A stretch of 64,000 bases of DNA, taken from assembly GCA_051294375.1 (NCBI GenBank), contig CM119268.1, positions 20,534,750 through 20,598,749 on the forward strand, given 5' to 3'. Of the stretch, positions 46,064-56,714 are shown one piece after another. The position numbers and the translations under genes are program-made. The notes beneath the pieces are model-generated. The model saw nothing but the letters and a program-made list of their open reading frames with translations. It searched no databases and was not told the DNA's origin. Source of the DNA: Paraspadella gotoi (taxonomy: Eukaryota; Chaetognatha). How positions within the stretch are numbered: the first letter of the stretch is position 1; the number at the start of each line of letters is the position of its first letter.

Positions 46064-46533
46064 CGATTGTGTAGGGGAGAGAAAGAAAGAAAAAAGGAGC
46101 AACCCTTTTTAACAAGAGAGAAAAAAAATGTAAATCAGGTTTTACATTCGTCACAAGGTGGAGATTGATGATAGCGAAATAGCGTTGCTCTAGTTTTGTT
46201 GTTGTTATTGTTCATCCAGTTATTCTGTATTTAACTTTTCTAACTTTGGGACAATGACAATACGAACAAGAAAAATATGTAACTAAAATAAAAGAATAAA
46301 ATTTAACGCTGAAATACGACAATTAAACAACAACAAAAAAGAGGAAGAGCCGTCAAGGGTCATCTCCCCAATCATCGATCGCGCCGCGAATTCAGCGGGG
46401 TCACGTGACCATCTTCAGCGTGACCCCCCCCTTCCCTTTCGCAACACAATAGGACTCACCGCTCCATACGAGTCTCGTAGAAAACCTCTTAAAGCAAATC
46501 GTTTTGGACGCGGAGTAGATGGCGTGTGTTTGT

Positions 46534-46652
<119 letters not shown>

Positions 46653-47087
46653 ATTCTTTCACTGTGAGATTGTTTTCTTCTCACGCTAGCGATGTCGAGC
46701 GTTCGAGTCTTTGCCCAGACGAACTGATTAACATGAGTTCCAAATAAGAATGTCGCGAATCGAATATTTAAACTTTTATTCTCGCAAAAAAGTCCATTGG
46801 AAACTCGTAAATACGAGGTTTCTTCTGGGCGATGAGTTTCTACTGAGTTCATAAATGAGACTAAAAAACAAATCAGGAAATCTCTCTTACTGAGAGACGC
46901 GCGCGAAAATTGACCGAACGCTTAATTTTGGGGACAGAGAGAGAAAGATATCAAAAAATAGGGAGGATAAGGCATAACATTCAACATTCACCATTTCTCT
47001 CTCATCGAGTCACTTTCTTTTTCCAGTTACGATTTCTATTTTTTCCTTTGCTTTTTCTTCCACCTGATTTGTCTCATTACCCGAGGA

Positions 47088-47176
47088 TTTGTCATTCCCT
47101 TTTGTCATTCCCTTTTGTCATTCCCTTTTGTCATTCCCTTTTGTCATTCCCTTTTGTCATTCCCTTTTGTCATTAC
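47088..47176 (+). repeat. 13-bp tandem repeat GTCATTCCCTTTT
   Basis: Six perfect 13-bp units. The left arm counterpart at ~38330-38450 is scrambled. Confidence 0.95.
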
Positions 47177-47228
47177 ATTTCATATCTTTTGATTTTTATT
47201 CTTCACTCTTTTCAGATCTTCAGGGTTT

Positions 47229-47655
47229 TTAGTCGGATCTGCTTATCAGCAGATTCCGACTCTGGACACTTTGGCGCTCCGTCGGTCCCCCCCCCCAAAT
47301 CTTGTCGGTTAATCATTATTATCATATCAGAACCTCGAATTATGATAAATTATGTAAAAAAAATGATGTCATTGTCGTCGAAGTCTTCGTCGTTGTCATT
47401 GTTGTCGTAGTCTTTGTCGATGTCATTGTCGTCGTAGTCTTTGTCATTGTCATTGTCGTCGTAGTCTTTGTCGTTGTCATTATCGTCGTTGTCTTCGTCA
47501 TTGTCATTGTCGTCGTAGTCATTGTCGTCGTAGTCATTGTCGTCGTAGTCTTCGTCGTTGTCATTGTCGTCGTAGTCTTCGTCGTGGTAGTCTTCGTCGT
47601 TGTCATTGTCGTGCTAGTCCTCGTCGTTGTCATTGTCGTCGTAGTCTTCGTCTTT
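47229..47655 (-). mobile_element. Helitron-like 3' end joined to GTC repeat, right arm
   Basis: On the minus strand the element ends ATCTGCTGATAAGCAGAT (47237-47254 region) then CCGACTAAAAA at 47227-47236. Upstream of it come the family tail (GACAAGAT, GACGGAGCG) and then a microsatellite, here GTCATTGTCGTCGTAGTC repeats at 47365-47655 in place of the GACA run. The shared 3' 160 bp with 49030-49167 and 56040-56198 defines the family. Confidence 0.55.
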
Positions 47656-47853
47656 CTTTCCCCCTTCCGTGGTCATCTGCCCGTCTTTCTTTCCTTATTC
47701 CTCAGTCATCTGCCCGTCTTTTTTCATCCATTCCACGCATCTGCCCGGCGTTCGAGTGTCATTCTTCGTTATGTCTTCCCATTAGAGTTTCGTCGTGCGC
47801 ATTCGCTCGACGCCTTTCCACGTCAGGCCTTAATCAACTTTAGATTTTTTTTA

Positions 47854-47855
<2 letters not shown>

Positions 47856-47892
<37 letters not shown>
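47856..47892. repeat. (CT)n microsatellite, right arm
   Basis: A pure CT run, partner of 37268-37395. Confidence 0.95.
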
Positions 47893-47896
<4 letters not shown>

Positions 47897-47989
47897 TGAA
47901 GACATGTTTGTTCTGTCAGAATCAGGATTAAGAATCAGTTCCTTGGAGGTTGAAACTGGGATGGAGAAAGAAAGCGATAGAGAGAGAGA

Positions 47990-48067
47990 GAGAAAGAAAT
48001 AAAGAAATAAAAAAATAAAGAAATAAAGAAATAAAGAAATAAAGAAATAAAGAAATAAAGAAATAAA
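47990..48067 (+). repeat. (AAATAAAG)n 8-bp repeat
   Basis: About nine perfect units AAAGAAAT; the inverted partner is at 37081-37170. Confidence 0.95.
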
Positions 48068-48299
48068 ATAAAAGTACAAAAACAAAATTATTTATACCAA
48101 GTAAAAACAAGTTTGAGCAAACAATGTCGACAATTAAATGGTAATCAGCTAATCTGATGATAAATCACGTCAATTCTTTTTGACTTTCAATTTGTGATCG
48201 TAACAGATCATAACAAATCATGACATACTTCTTTATAAATCCACGAAAAAATCGATAAATCAAATGATCGATCAATGAACGAGTAGCTGCGTCAATAAT

Positions 48300-48572
48300 A
48301 ACTTGCATTATTTGGTCAACTTGCTTAATTTGGTCAACTGACATAATTTAGTAACCTTTCATAATTTGGTCAACTGGCTTGATTTCGTCAACTGGCATAA
48401 TTTTGTCAACAGGCCAAATTTGAACAACAGACATAATTTGATCAACTGGCATAATTTTGTCAACTGGCATAATTTAGTCATTGGCATAATTTGGTCAACT
48501 GGAATAATTTGGTCAATTGGCAAAATTTGTTCAACTGGCATAATTTTGTGAACTGGCATAATTCTGTCCTTC
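48300..48572 (-). repeat. GGTCAACTGGCATAATTT tandem repeat, right arm
   Basis: About fourteen ~20-bp units, more regular than the left arm array (36565-36850). A GA array follows at 48590-48645. Confidence 0.9.
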
Positions 48573-48602
48573 AATCATTTTATCTGAGAAAGAGAGAGAG
48601 AA

Positions 48603-48648
<46 letters not shown>

Positions 48649-48664
48649 TTAAATTTTTTTTTTT

Positions 48665-48997
48665 TTCAATGAATGTCATTTTTGTTTTTTCAATTTAAAC
48701 TAATTTCTACTCGCATGATTCCATCAAAACTTTAAATCCAGCTCAATGACACAGTTTCCTAACCAGACATAAATTTAAGCTAAATCCATCCATCCAATTA
48801 TGAATAATTAGAGTTAATGTAAGTTAAAATATTCAAGTAAATGTGACTTATGTTTTTTCCATTTAAACTCGTTTCCACTCGCACGATTCCATCGAAACGT
48901 TATATCCAGCTTAGTCACACAATTTCCCTACCACACATAAAATTTCATTTTAATCCATCCATCCAATCAACAGTAGTTGGAGCTTTTTGCCAAGGAG

Positions 48998-49028
<31 letters not shown>

Positions 49029-49167
49029 ATCATTTTTTTGCATATTTATCATAATTTGATGTTCTGACATCATTTAAGTGAGTGCCCGACAAGATTTAGG
49101 GTTGGGACCGACGGACCGACGAAGTCAATTACAGAGACGGAATATGCTGATAAGCAGATCCGACTAA
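48665..49167 (+). mobile_element. Helitron/Helentron-like non-autonomous element (pearl/HINE type)
   Basis: Modules in order: two ~190-bp central repeats (each with CATTTAAACTCGTTTCCACT-type start and CATCCATCCAAT end, 48690-48995), a (GACA)n tetranucleotide run (49001-49028), a ~135-bp tail with GACCGACGGACCGACG, the hairpin TGCTGATAAGCA (49145-49156) and CCGACTAA ending at 49167. Non-autonomous Helentron relatives (DINE-1, pearl, HINEs) have this layout with a 3' hairpin near a CTRR-type end. There is no coding capacity, and the 5' terminus is not defined. Confidence 0.6.
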
Positions 49168-50045
49168 AAATTAGGAATTAATCAATAATCATGTAAAAAT
49201 GTTAAAAATGTAGTAGAATTTTAACGAATTAAAAAAAAGTAATTAATTATTTATGATCAGTGTTAAAAAAATAAATGTCGGAATGAAACGTGGAATGAAA
49301 GAAGAAAAAAAATCATGCGACGGAATTCGCGTAAATTTTACATTTTTTATTCACCGATAAAAAAAAAAATAATAAAAATACGTCAGGAGTTATGGGCGGC
49401 TTAATTAATCCCGAGACAAAGAAGGAAGAACAGAAAACGACGACGACGATGAGGATGACGACAACGACGACGACAACGACGACGACAACGACGACGACAT
49501 GTATGTAAAATGTACATCTTGCGCTAGAGTTGTCTCAGTTACCTCGCAATCACTACCGTAAATTAAAAAGGAAGACGAGTACGACGAACCAAACCACAAT
49601 AGCGATGATGATGACATGAAAATGAAATTCACCTCAAGAAAAAATGCATGATTATAACAACCAACAAACTGGCGACAAAATTGAATTTGAGATATTTTGA
49701 CTTTTCAATAAATCACTTCTTAACAAGAATGATGTTTAATATCTAATTAGAGAATTAGGGCAGAAAGTAACTTTTAACCTTGTGTTGTATAGATGCTCCC
49801 TCTATTTCCCAACATCCCTTTCCCCATTACGTTATTAAATATGAAATAAATAATAATTAAATACTTTTATATATATATATTTTTTATATTTATTTTAAAA
49901 CTATGATATAGTAGAACAAGCAATCTTGCAATTTTTGATCGTAAATAAACTAGACGACGAAATTAAATGCAAAGGAAGAGACAACAACAACAACAACGAC
50001 AACAACAACAACAACAACCCCAAGACTCTCGTCTTCACCTCCTCA
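49168..50045. other. AT-rich right-arm sequence with short triplet runs
   Basis: GAC triplets at 49437-49500 and CAA triplets at 49985-50020; otherwise AT-rich with no gene. Confidence 0.7.
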
Positions 50046-50049
50046 TCCT

Positions 50050-50295
50050 CGCGACGTCACCACGCGCGCGTCTACTTCGCGTAAATGCCGGTCACGCCCC
50101 CTTTGCCGTCCGCCCCGAATGATAACGAGGCCCCGCGCCATATTTATGGGCAGAGGGTCAATTGCTGGGCCTCATATAGTCTGAATGTCGAGGGGGGGAC
50201 AGGGGGGAGCGTTATGGACAGCTTCCGCTTTCGCGCGGTTTTTTTTCGTGTGCGGGTCAGGGTTGACGTAGACAAACGTGGTTGCTGTGGTCGTC
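50050..50295. promoter_or_regulatory. GC-rich promoter-like island, right arm
   Basis: Contains GCGACGTCACCACG (CRE-like GACGTCA), GGTCACGCCCCC (GC-box-like), CGCCATATTTATGGGC (TATA- or CArG-like, though with eight rather than six A/T bases between CC and GG) and CCTCATATAGTC within about 150 bases. It is set in AT-rich DNA. Such a combination resembles a CpG-rich Pol II promoter. The transcribed gene, if any, is not visible. Confidence 0.4.
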
Positions 50296-50467
50296 GCTGG
50301 GGGAGTTGATGTAGTGGTTGTGATGTAGTGGTTGTGATCGTTGTCATATTCGCTCTGTTTTGGTTTGGAAATGATAATTGAAGAATTTATTGAATTTAAC
50401 TGAATAATAAAAATTGATATTTTGATTGATCAATTGATTTAAATTTGTTTTTGTCTGTATGAAATTG

Positions 50468-50580
50468 GCACAACCAATATAAAAATTATCCATTCATTTA
50501 ATAAATAAGCTTTGTTGTCCCTGACTTTGGAAAGGCTTTGGTGGTTTAAGGCCTCCGGAAATATTTGGAAACGGTGTAAA
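50468..50580 (+). repeat. Dispersed ~110-bp repeat family, copy
   Basis: GGCACAACCAATATAAAAAT, TTCATTTAATAAATAAGCTT, TGACTTTGGAAAGGCTTTGG, TGGTTTAAGGCCTC; right-arm partner of 34505. Confidence 0.7.
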
Positions 50581-50599
50581 GAAAAAGCTGGATAAAAGA

Positions 50600-51215
50600 A
50601 GAGAAAATGCTGGAGAAAAGTAAGAAAAATGCTGGAGAATAGGATTGCCAGAGAAAAAAGGAGAGAAAATTCTGGCAAAAAAGTAGATGAAATGCTGGAG
50701 AAGAAGTAAAAGAAAATGCTGGTGAAGAGAAGGAAGAAAGAAAACCATCGACAGGGCGAAAAAAGAATCGAGAGCGATCATCGAGAAAACGATAAAAAGG
50801 AAAGGGAGGAAGAAAAAGGAGGAAGGGAGGAAGAAGAGGAGAAAAGGGAGGAAGAAGAAAAGGAAGAAGAGGGGGAAAGGGGAGAAGGGAGGAATGGAGG
50901 AAAAAGAGGAGGAAAGGGAGGTAGAAGAGGAGAAAATGGAGAAAGAAAAAGAGGAAGAAGAGGGGGAAAGGGAAGAAAGGAGAAAGGGAGGAAGAAGAGG
51001 AGGAAAGGGAGGAAGAAGAGGAGAATATGGAGAAAGAAGAAAAGGAAGAAGAGGAGGAAAGAGAAGAAGGGAGGAAGAGAGGGAGAGAGGGAGGAAGGGG
51101 TAAAAGAACGGGAAGTGGAAGAGGAGGAGGAGGAAAGGGAGGAAGAGAGGGAGAGGAAGTAAGAGTGGAGAAAAGGAGGAAGAGAGGAATAGGAAATAAA
51201 AGGAAAGAAGATAGA
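50600..51215 (+). repeat. Polypurine tract, right arm
   Basis: From about 50790 to 51215 nearly every base is A or G, in GGAAAGGGAGGAAGAAGAGG units. The preceding 50600-50720 has GAAAATGCTGGAGAA-type repeats. A mirror-like polypurine run of this length can form triplex (H-DNA). Frames are Glu/Arg/Gly artefacts. Confidence 0.9.
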
Positions 51216-51269
51216 GAGGAAGAGAGGAAATGGTGACAGAAAGGATTTGGGAGACATGGAGAGGATTGA

Positions 51270-51445
51270 AGAGAGAGACAGACATGGAGACATGGTGAGG
51301 AAGGAAGGGAGAGACAGACATGGATTTGGATGGAAGGGAACATGGAGACATGGTGAGGAAGGAAGGGAGAGACAGACATGGATTTGGATGGAAGGGAACA
51401 TGGAGACATGGTGAGGAGGGAAGGGAGAGACAGACATGGATTGAT
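51270..51445 (-). repeat. ~58-bp minisatellite, right arm
   Basis: Three regular units of GAGACAGACATGGATTTGGA, TGGAAGGGAACATGG and AGACATGGTGAGGAAGGAAG. Confidence 0.9.
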
Positions 51446-51835
51446 CAAAAGGGAAACAAGTCGGGAAAAATGAAGGGACTATCGACGCAGCTGAGCCGAC
51501 TCTCTCTCTGTCTCGCTCTCTTAATTTCTCGCTTTGTCTCACTTTGTACTCTCCCTCTCTCTCTATATATCTCTCTCTCTCTTTCTCTTTCTCTTTCTCT
51601 CTCTGTCTGTGTGTCTCTCTGTCTGTCCAGTAATGAGATACTTAATTAAAAGAGAACGTGAATGAAACGAATTCCCAATCAAATGTTGAAAGGAAATTAA
51701 ATCCGTTATTACGTGAGTCGAACTGATATTTTATTGTCTCGTTTGTTGTTAATTTTCCGTTTCTAGTTGTAATACGGATCAGTAGTTATACTTTATTATA
51801 TAAGTAGATATGTAAAAATTCAGATCACAATATAA

Positions 51836-52267
51836 GTATAATATATAGACAGTCCGCTAGTGAAAGCTTTAAAAAAAAAGAAAAAAATATTTTCTTTTGT
51901 TTTTTCTGTTAATGAAAAGTAACTCGACGATAGAGTGGGATGAGATGGGAAAGATATAAATCTGATCTGAGATGGGAATAAGTGAGAATGAAGTAGGATA
52001 AAATGGAAAATGAAATGGAAAGAATGGAAATGGATGAAACGAAAAAAGGGAAAAGAAAAAGGGAAAAAAAGGAAAAGGGATGAAAATGAAAGGGAGAGAG
52101 ATGAGATGGGCAAATAATCAAACACATAAAAACCGGATGAAATAAAAAAAAGTAAAAAAGAAAAAAAAAAAGAAATAAAAAAAAGGAAAGGAAGAAAAAA
52201 AAAAAAAAAAAAAAGAAAAAGAAAAAAAAAAAGGAACGAACAAAAACAGTGCGTGCGAACAAATAGA
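51836..52267. other. A/G-rich low-complexity sequence
   Basis: GAAATGGAAA-type units at 51940-52110 and an A-rich run with few G (52136-52232). No gene. Confidence 0.7.
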
Positions 52268-53590
52268 AAATACTAAGAATTTTTTCCTTTAACTCTCGAT
52301 AAACTGGAGGGCAGCGGATATCTCCCAAACTACGGAGTTGTAATCAGCTCAGCTGTTAGTACATGGAACATGCAGTGAAAGGTTCAGTTTGTCCCCATTG
52401 GAGGATTTTAAAAACTTCAAAAAATTGCGCTCAGCACCCTTTATAAAATTTTTTTACAATATCTTGTCTAGCGCGAGTTATTACATGAAGCTGTTGGCGT
52501 CTAAATCATTTTTTGCTGGTCATAAAACTCCTAGACGAGACCTACATATGATGTCTAATAAAATTTTTGAATTAATTTTATTTTTTTTGGTTTTTAATAA
52601 ATTAATTTAGTCAAATTAATATTTAAAGTATCTTGAAAATATCCAAGGTAATTGATTCCTTTTTATACAAAAAATGATACCATTGAACAAGAGCAGTTTT
52701 AATAAAATAACAAATAAAATTTTTAAAAAATTATTTAAACACCACACTACCAACACAATATTTTTTCAATATTATAAAAATATAATTATACGTCTTAAAA
52801 CTAATTAAAATATTTAAAACAACTATAACATGGTTTGAAAGCGTACATCATGCTGATTCCAAAATTACTATTTTTGTTTTTAAAATTTGATTTTTTGTTC
52901 TTGTTTACCAGTTCTCATACATTTTGAAAAATTAAGGAAAATTCGTCTCTTTTTCAAACCTTATAAAAAATGACTTGGGTCCATGTATGGAAAAAATTTT
53001 AAAGTTAACTTTAAATATGTATATCTACTTGCTATCAAAATTTTAGTGAGACAGAAATAAGATTGCCCAAGATTATCAAGGGAAGAAGTGCTTCAATATA
53101 TTTATATTTTTTATTGGGAAAAAAAGAATAAGATTTTTTTTAATAGGCAATTGAAAGCATTCTCTCATGGCCCACAGGGCTGACGGCAGAAGGTTCTTCA
53201 AAGACTAAGGATTTTGTAAGGACCTTAAATATTTTGCAATATGAGGCACAACCTCACCAACATTTCTGAGTTCACCTAAATCTTTTTCTTACTAACATTG
53301 CACAAACCAAACGTCAGCGTTCTAATGCAAGACATAAAGAGTGACCTTTCCATATATGAAAAGTTTTTAAATCAAAAAACGCTTTGTAAAAGGTGCCCCA
53401 TTATATCATACTTGAAATTTTAGTTTGAACATTTGTTTTCAAAAAAAAACTTACAGTAAAATGCGGCCCAACTCTGACAAAAAATGAAAAAAAAAGGTTA
53501 AAAAATTTACTTTTTCATACAATATCTTTTTAAAGATTTGATTACTACAGGCGACGAAACCCAATCTATTTCTTTGTAGAGCGGAAACAT
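52268..53590 (+). repeat. Diverged inverted repeat 3, left copy (~1.3 kb)
   Basis: Aligns along its length with the reverse complement of 56650-58000. Shared blocks include AACTGGAGGG, GGATATCTC, AGACGAGACCTACAT, ATATCCAAGGTAAT, ATTGAACAAGAG, TGAGTTCAC and ACAGTAAA. By eye identity is well below that of the other duplications, with many substitutions rather than homopolymer indels, so this is an old repeat. The outer end CTCTCGATAAACTGGA resembles pogo-type termini (CTCGATAA.T.G). No coding sequence is intact. Confidence 0.75.
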
Positions 53591-54370
53591 TGACTATGTT
53601 ACATACCTCGCATTACTAAATTAAGTTTATTTTTTTTACCAAATAATTTTTTTAAACCTATTGTTTTAGCGCTATTTTGACTAATCTTTTTAAAAAAAAT
53701 CGATTATTTTTAACAATGCGTTGCTGAAAGATTTAAAAAAAAATTTATGCTCATATATGCAATAGCAGAGATAATTTCCTTTGTTTTGCTAAAAGAACTT
53801 TAAAAAAAAGACTAATAGGGTTAAAAAACTTTTAAATTTAAAAAAATATTACCTTACCTAATAATTATTATTAATAGGTTTGAACTACGTTAAAAAGGAA
53901 AGGGAATGCACTTTTTCTTTAGAAGTAAATAAAAAAATAGTACATTCTGATATCGTCTTGCCTCAAACTTGCTGTAATAATCTTTAACACTTTTGTCAAT
54001 TTTCTTTTTTTATATAAAATTTTTTTTTAAAAATCTTAAAACCAGTAGTATTGATCGAGCCAGACCTAGCTATTCAAAGAAAAATTAATGAAAACATCCG
54101 GGAAGAATAATTGATGCGATACGAATTATTGATGTAATACGTAATTTATTGGATGTAGTAGGAATTTCGCAATAATTGATGCGATTGATAACATACTATT
54201 GACGCGATGATAACCAAATATTGAATTGCGATTTATAACCAATAAATTGCAATCGATGATAACCCAAATGATTTATGTTAATTGATAACCAAATGATTGA
54301 CTGCGATGTGAAAGAGTAAACGTCTTGCATCTGTTCAAAACAATAACTAATTTAAAAAAAAATTTGAAAA
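53591..54370. other. AT-rich sequence with ATTGATGCGAT repeats
   Basis: 53591-54090 is AT-rich and featureless. 54100-54310 has loose repeats around TTGATGCGAT and GATAACCAAATGATTGA, complementary in theme to 20515-20692. Confidence 0.6.
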
Positions 54371-54428
54371 TTTTCTCAGAACGTGGTTCTGTTACACAAA
54401 AAAGCGGGTACTGTGGTGATATTATTCA

Positions 54429-54560
54429 GTGAATATTATTCACACCACTTCACTCGTCCACAATCGTTCAGCCAAATACGCATTGGCTCAGAAGGCGTGG
54501 GAACACAACCATCCCAGCGTAGTGTCTTCCATTCTACAGCCAGTCCTACGACTTCCTCTC
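54429..54560 (+). pseudogene. Possible Penelope-like (GIY-YIG-linked) fragment
   Basis: The frame starting at 54429 includes HNRSAKYALAQKAWEHNHPS. The motif SALA.HAWE.NH is a recurrent signature near the C-terminal endonuclease region of Penelope-like and some other retroelement proteins. Only about 25 residues fit, then similarity fades, and no upstream GIY-YIG or RT motif is seen. If right, it is a short dead remnant. Confidence 0.3.
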
Positions 54561-54954
54561 TGCGTTGGCAAAGTTACATGGAAAATCGATTTAGTAGTAG
54601 TAAGGAAAAAAGAAATTTTTTTGAGTAGAATAGAAGTATAAAAAGTTGTTATTTTGGCCCGCCTTACTAGATATATATGCATGTGATTAAACAATGTTAT
54701 CGGAATAATAATTTATCAATTTTTTATGTATTTGTAAGTTATTTTAAGTATTTTTACTTCAGTGAGTAAAATAAACAACTTTTTTATTCGCCTAATTTTT
54801 CCTTATGCTTTTAGGGATTTTTCTTTTAACTTGCATCATTTTTTCTGCTTGCATCATTTGTTTCAACTTGCATAATTTTTTTAAATTTGCATCATTTCTT
54901 TCACATTACCATTAAAACCATTTATAGCTAATCATAAATTAGTAATCATTAAAT

Positions 54955-56198
54955 AAATAAAGATTCAAGTAAATGTGACTTTATGTTTTTTCAATATACA
55001 TATACATTCTCCACTGGCCACAAATCATCGGTCAAACTTACTAATTCTAGCTTTTCACACAACTTTCCTAACCCGCCTCACAAAAATTTCACTCAATCTA
55101 TATATGGCGTTTAAAATAAGTAAAAAAGATTCAAGTAAATCGCTGACTCATATTTTTTTCATTTAAACTCATTTCCACTCGCTACGTTCACCAACGAAAC
55201 TTTATATCAAGCACTTACACATTTTTCTACCCACACAACAAATCTTGAAACTCAATCTATCACATCTCAATATATGCATTACCATATAGCAGCTACTTAT
55301 TGCGTCTAAAAATAACGGTAAAACCCTATTTTAGTAAACCTCGCCGAGCACTTCTATAGTTCTTTTCCACGGTAACACTCATTTTCCACTCACACCGATC
55401 CGTCCGAAACTTTATACTCCAGCCTTTATCACACACTCTTCCTACCCACACACCAAGATTTTCATTTCAATCAACAGCAATCACCGAGTTCCAATGAGCT
55501 TTTTGGCCTAAGTGGGCGGCCCAACACACAAAACATGGACTGATGATGACTACTGCATTAATTAATCTATTTGATTTAAATTAATTGACGTAATTCGCAA
55601 TAATTAACTGTATAATTATTGATTTATTAAATTAACATCCTGCATATTACATTTCAATATAAAAGCGAAAGAGAATCCATAATCAATTCAACAGCGAAAC
55701 AAGTTTTTTGTTTTTTTCCATTTAAACTCATTTCCACTCCAAAAGATATTCCATCCATCCTGTTTCAATTCACAACCACTTCTTCTACTACCACTACACC
55801 AAAATTCCAGGTCAATCGCCCCAATCCACCATGAGCAATTGGTCGTTCAAATAGTCGAATTATATTTTTTTGTTTTTCCATTTAAACTCATTCCACTAGC
55901 GACGCATTCCATCGATACTTTATATCTAGCTCAATCACACACTTTCCCTACCCACACACAAAATTCCATTCACCAACTCCATCATCCAATCACGAGTAAT
56001 TGGCGGTTTTTTGCTAAGACTAGGACCGAGACGGCACGGACGGCTACGGACATCATTTTTTTGCATAATTTATCATAATCGATGTTTCTGACATTGATAT
56101 AAGTTAGTGCCCGACACATACTTGAGGGGGCGACCGACGGACCGACAAAGTGAATTATAGATGCAGCATCTGCTGATAAGCAGACCATTCGCACTTAA
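54955..56198 (+). mobile_element. Helitron/Helentron-like element, third copy with expanded central repeats
   Basis: Five or six ~180-bp central units, each with ATTTAAACTCATTTCCACTC followed by ACTTTATAT, CACACA, TTTCCTACCCACACAC and CATCCAATC, run from 54955 to ~56020. They are followed by a degenerate tetranucleotide patch and the family tail: GCATAATTTATCATAATCGA, GACCGACGGACCGAC, hairpin TCTGCTGATAAGCAGA (56169-56184) and an end near CACTTAAAAA. It is more diverged than the 49167 copy, which suggests an older insertion. Confidence 0.6.
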
Positions 56199-56288
56199 AA
56201 ATTAAAAAAAAACAAACAAATATTTTTCATGGTCTCCTTCTCCTCTCTGTTTATAAGAAAGTCATACGTTTACTGAATAGTTGCTATA

Positions 56289-56531
56289 TTGCACTGCATC
56301 AGTCGTACCGCTAGGCGCTGGCCGTTTACGAGCGTCGTCAACATTTGGTTTATTGAGTTTGGTCTAGTTACTGAAACCTTCACTACCGTTCTTGAGCGCC
56401 GTAAGGACGATTCGACTCCACTAAAGATTAAAGACAAACTACAGATTAATTTGAGGAAAAAACGTACAAAACCCCTAACTGCCCAAAATAGCTTTGAACG
56501 CGCTCTCTTCGTGATTTCGTCCGGAAAACGA

Positions 56532-56590
<59 letters not shown>

Positions 56591-56714
56591 CTCTCTACTC
56601 TTTATGCAATTGCGACGCGATCCTTACTGCTTTAAGATTCTTAACTTAAAAGTGCATTCCATTGAGAGGGACTTAACCACCTACTACAAGAATAATGGCG
56701 TTTCGACCCGGTAG
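56289..56714 (+). other. 141-residue open frame interrupted by a CT array
   Basis: Non-repetitive residues precede (FEFGLV-like region, then LERRKDDSTPLKIKDKLQ) and follow (LFMQLRRDPYCFKILNLKVH) an in-frame (CT)n run at 56535-56586 read as Ser-Leu. It ends just outside inverted repeat 3. I do not recognise a family. It could be a decayed transposon ORF or chance. Confidence 0.15.
56535..56586. repeat. (CT)n microsatellite
   Basis: A pure CT run of about 26 units. Confidence 0.97.

Noticed and set aside
46000-46070. rRNA or snRNA sequences
   Set aside because: I looked for conserved rRNA and spliceosomal RNA blocks here and across the window and found none.
48300-48572. Possible CRISPR array (regular ~20-bp repeats)
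   Set aside because: Units are contiguous with no unique spacers between identical repeats, and the context is eukaryotic. The same applies to the 65-bp and 44-bp arrays.
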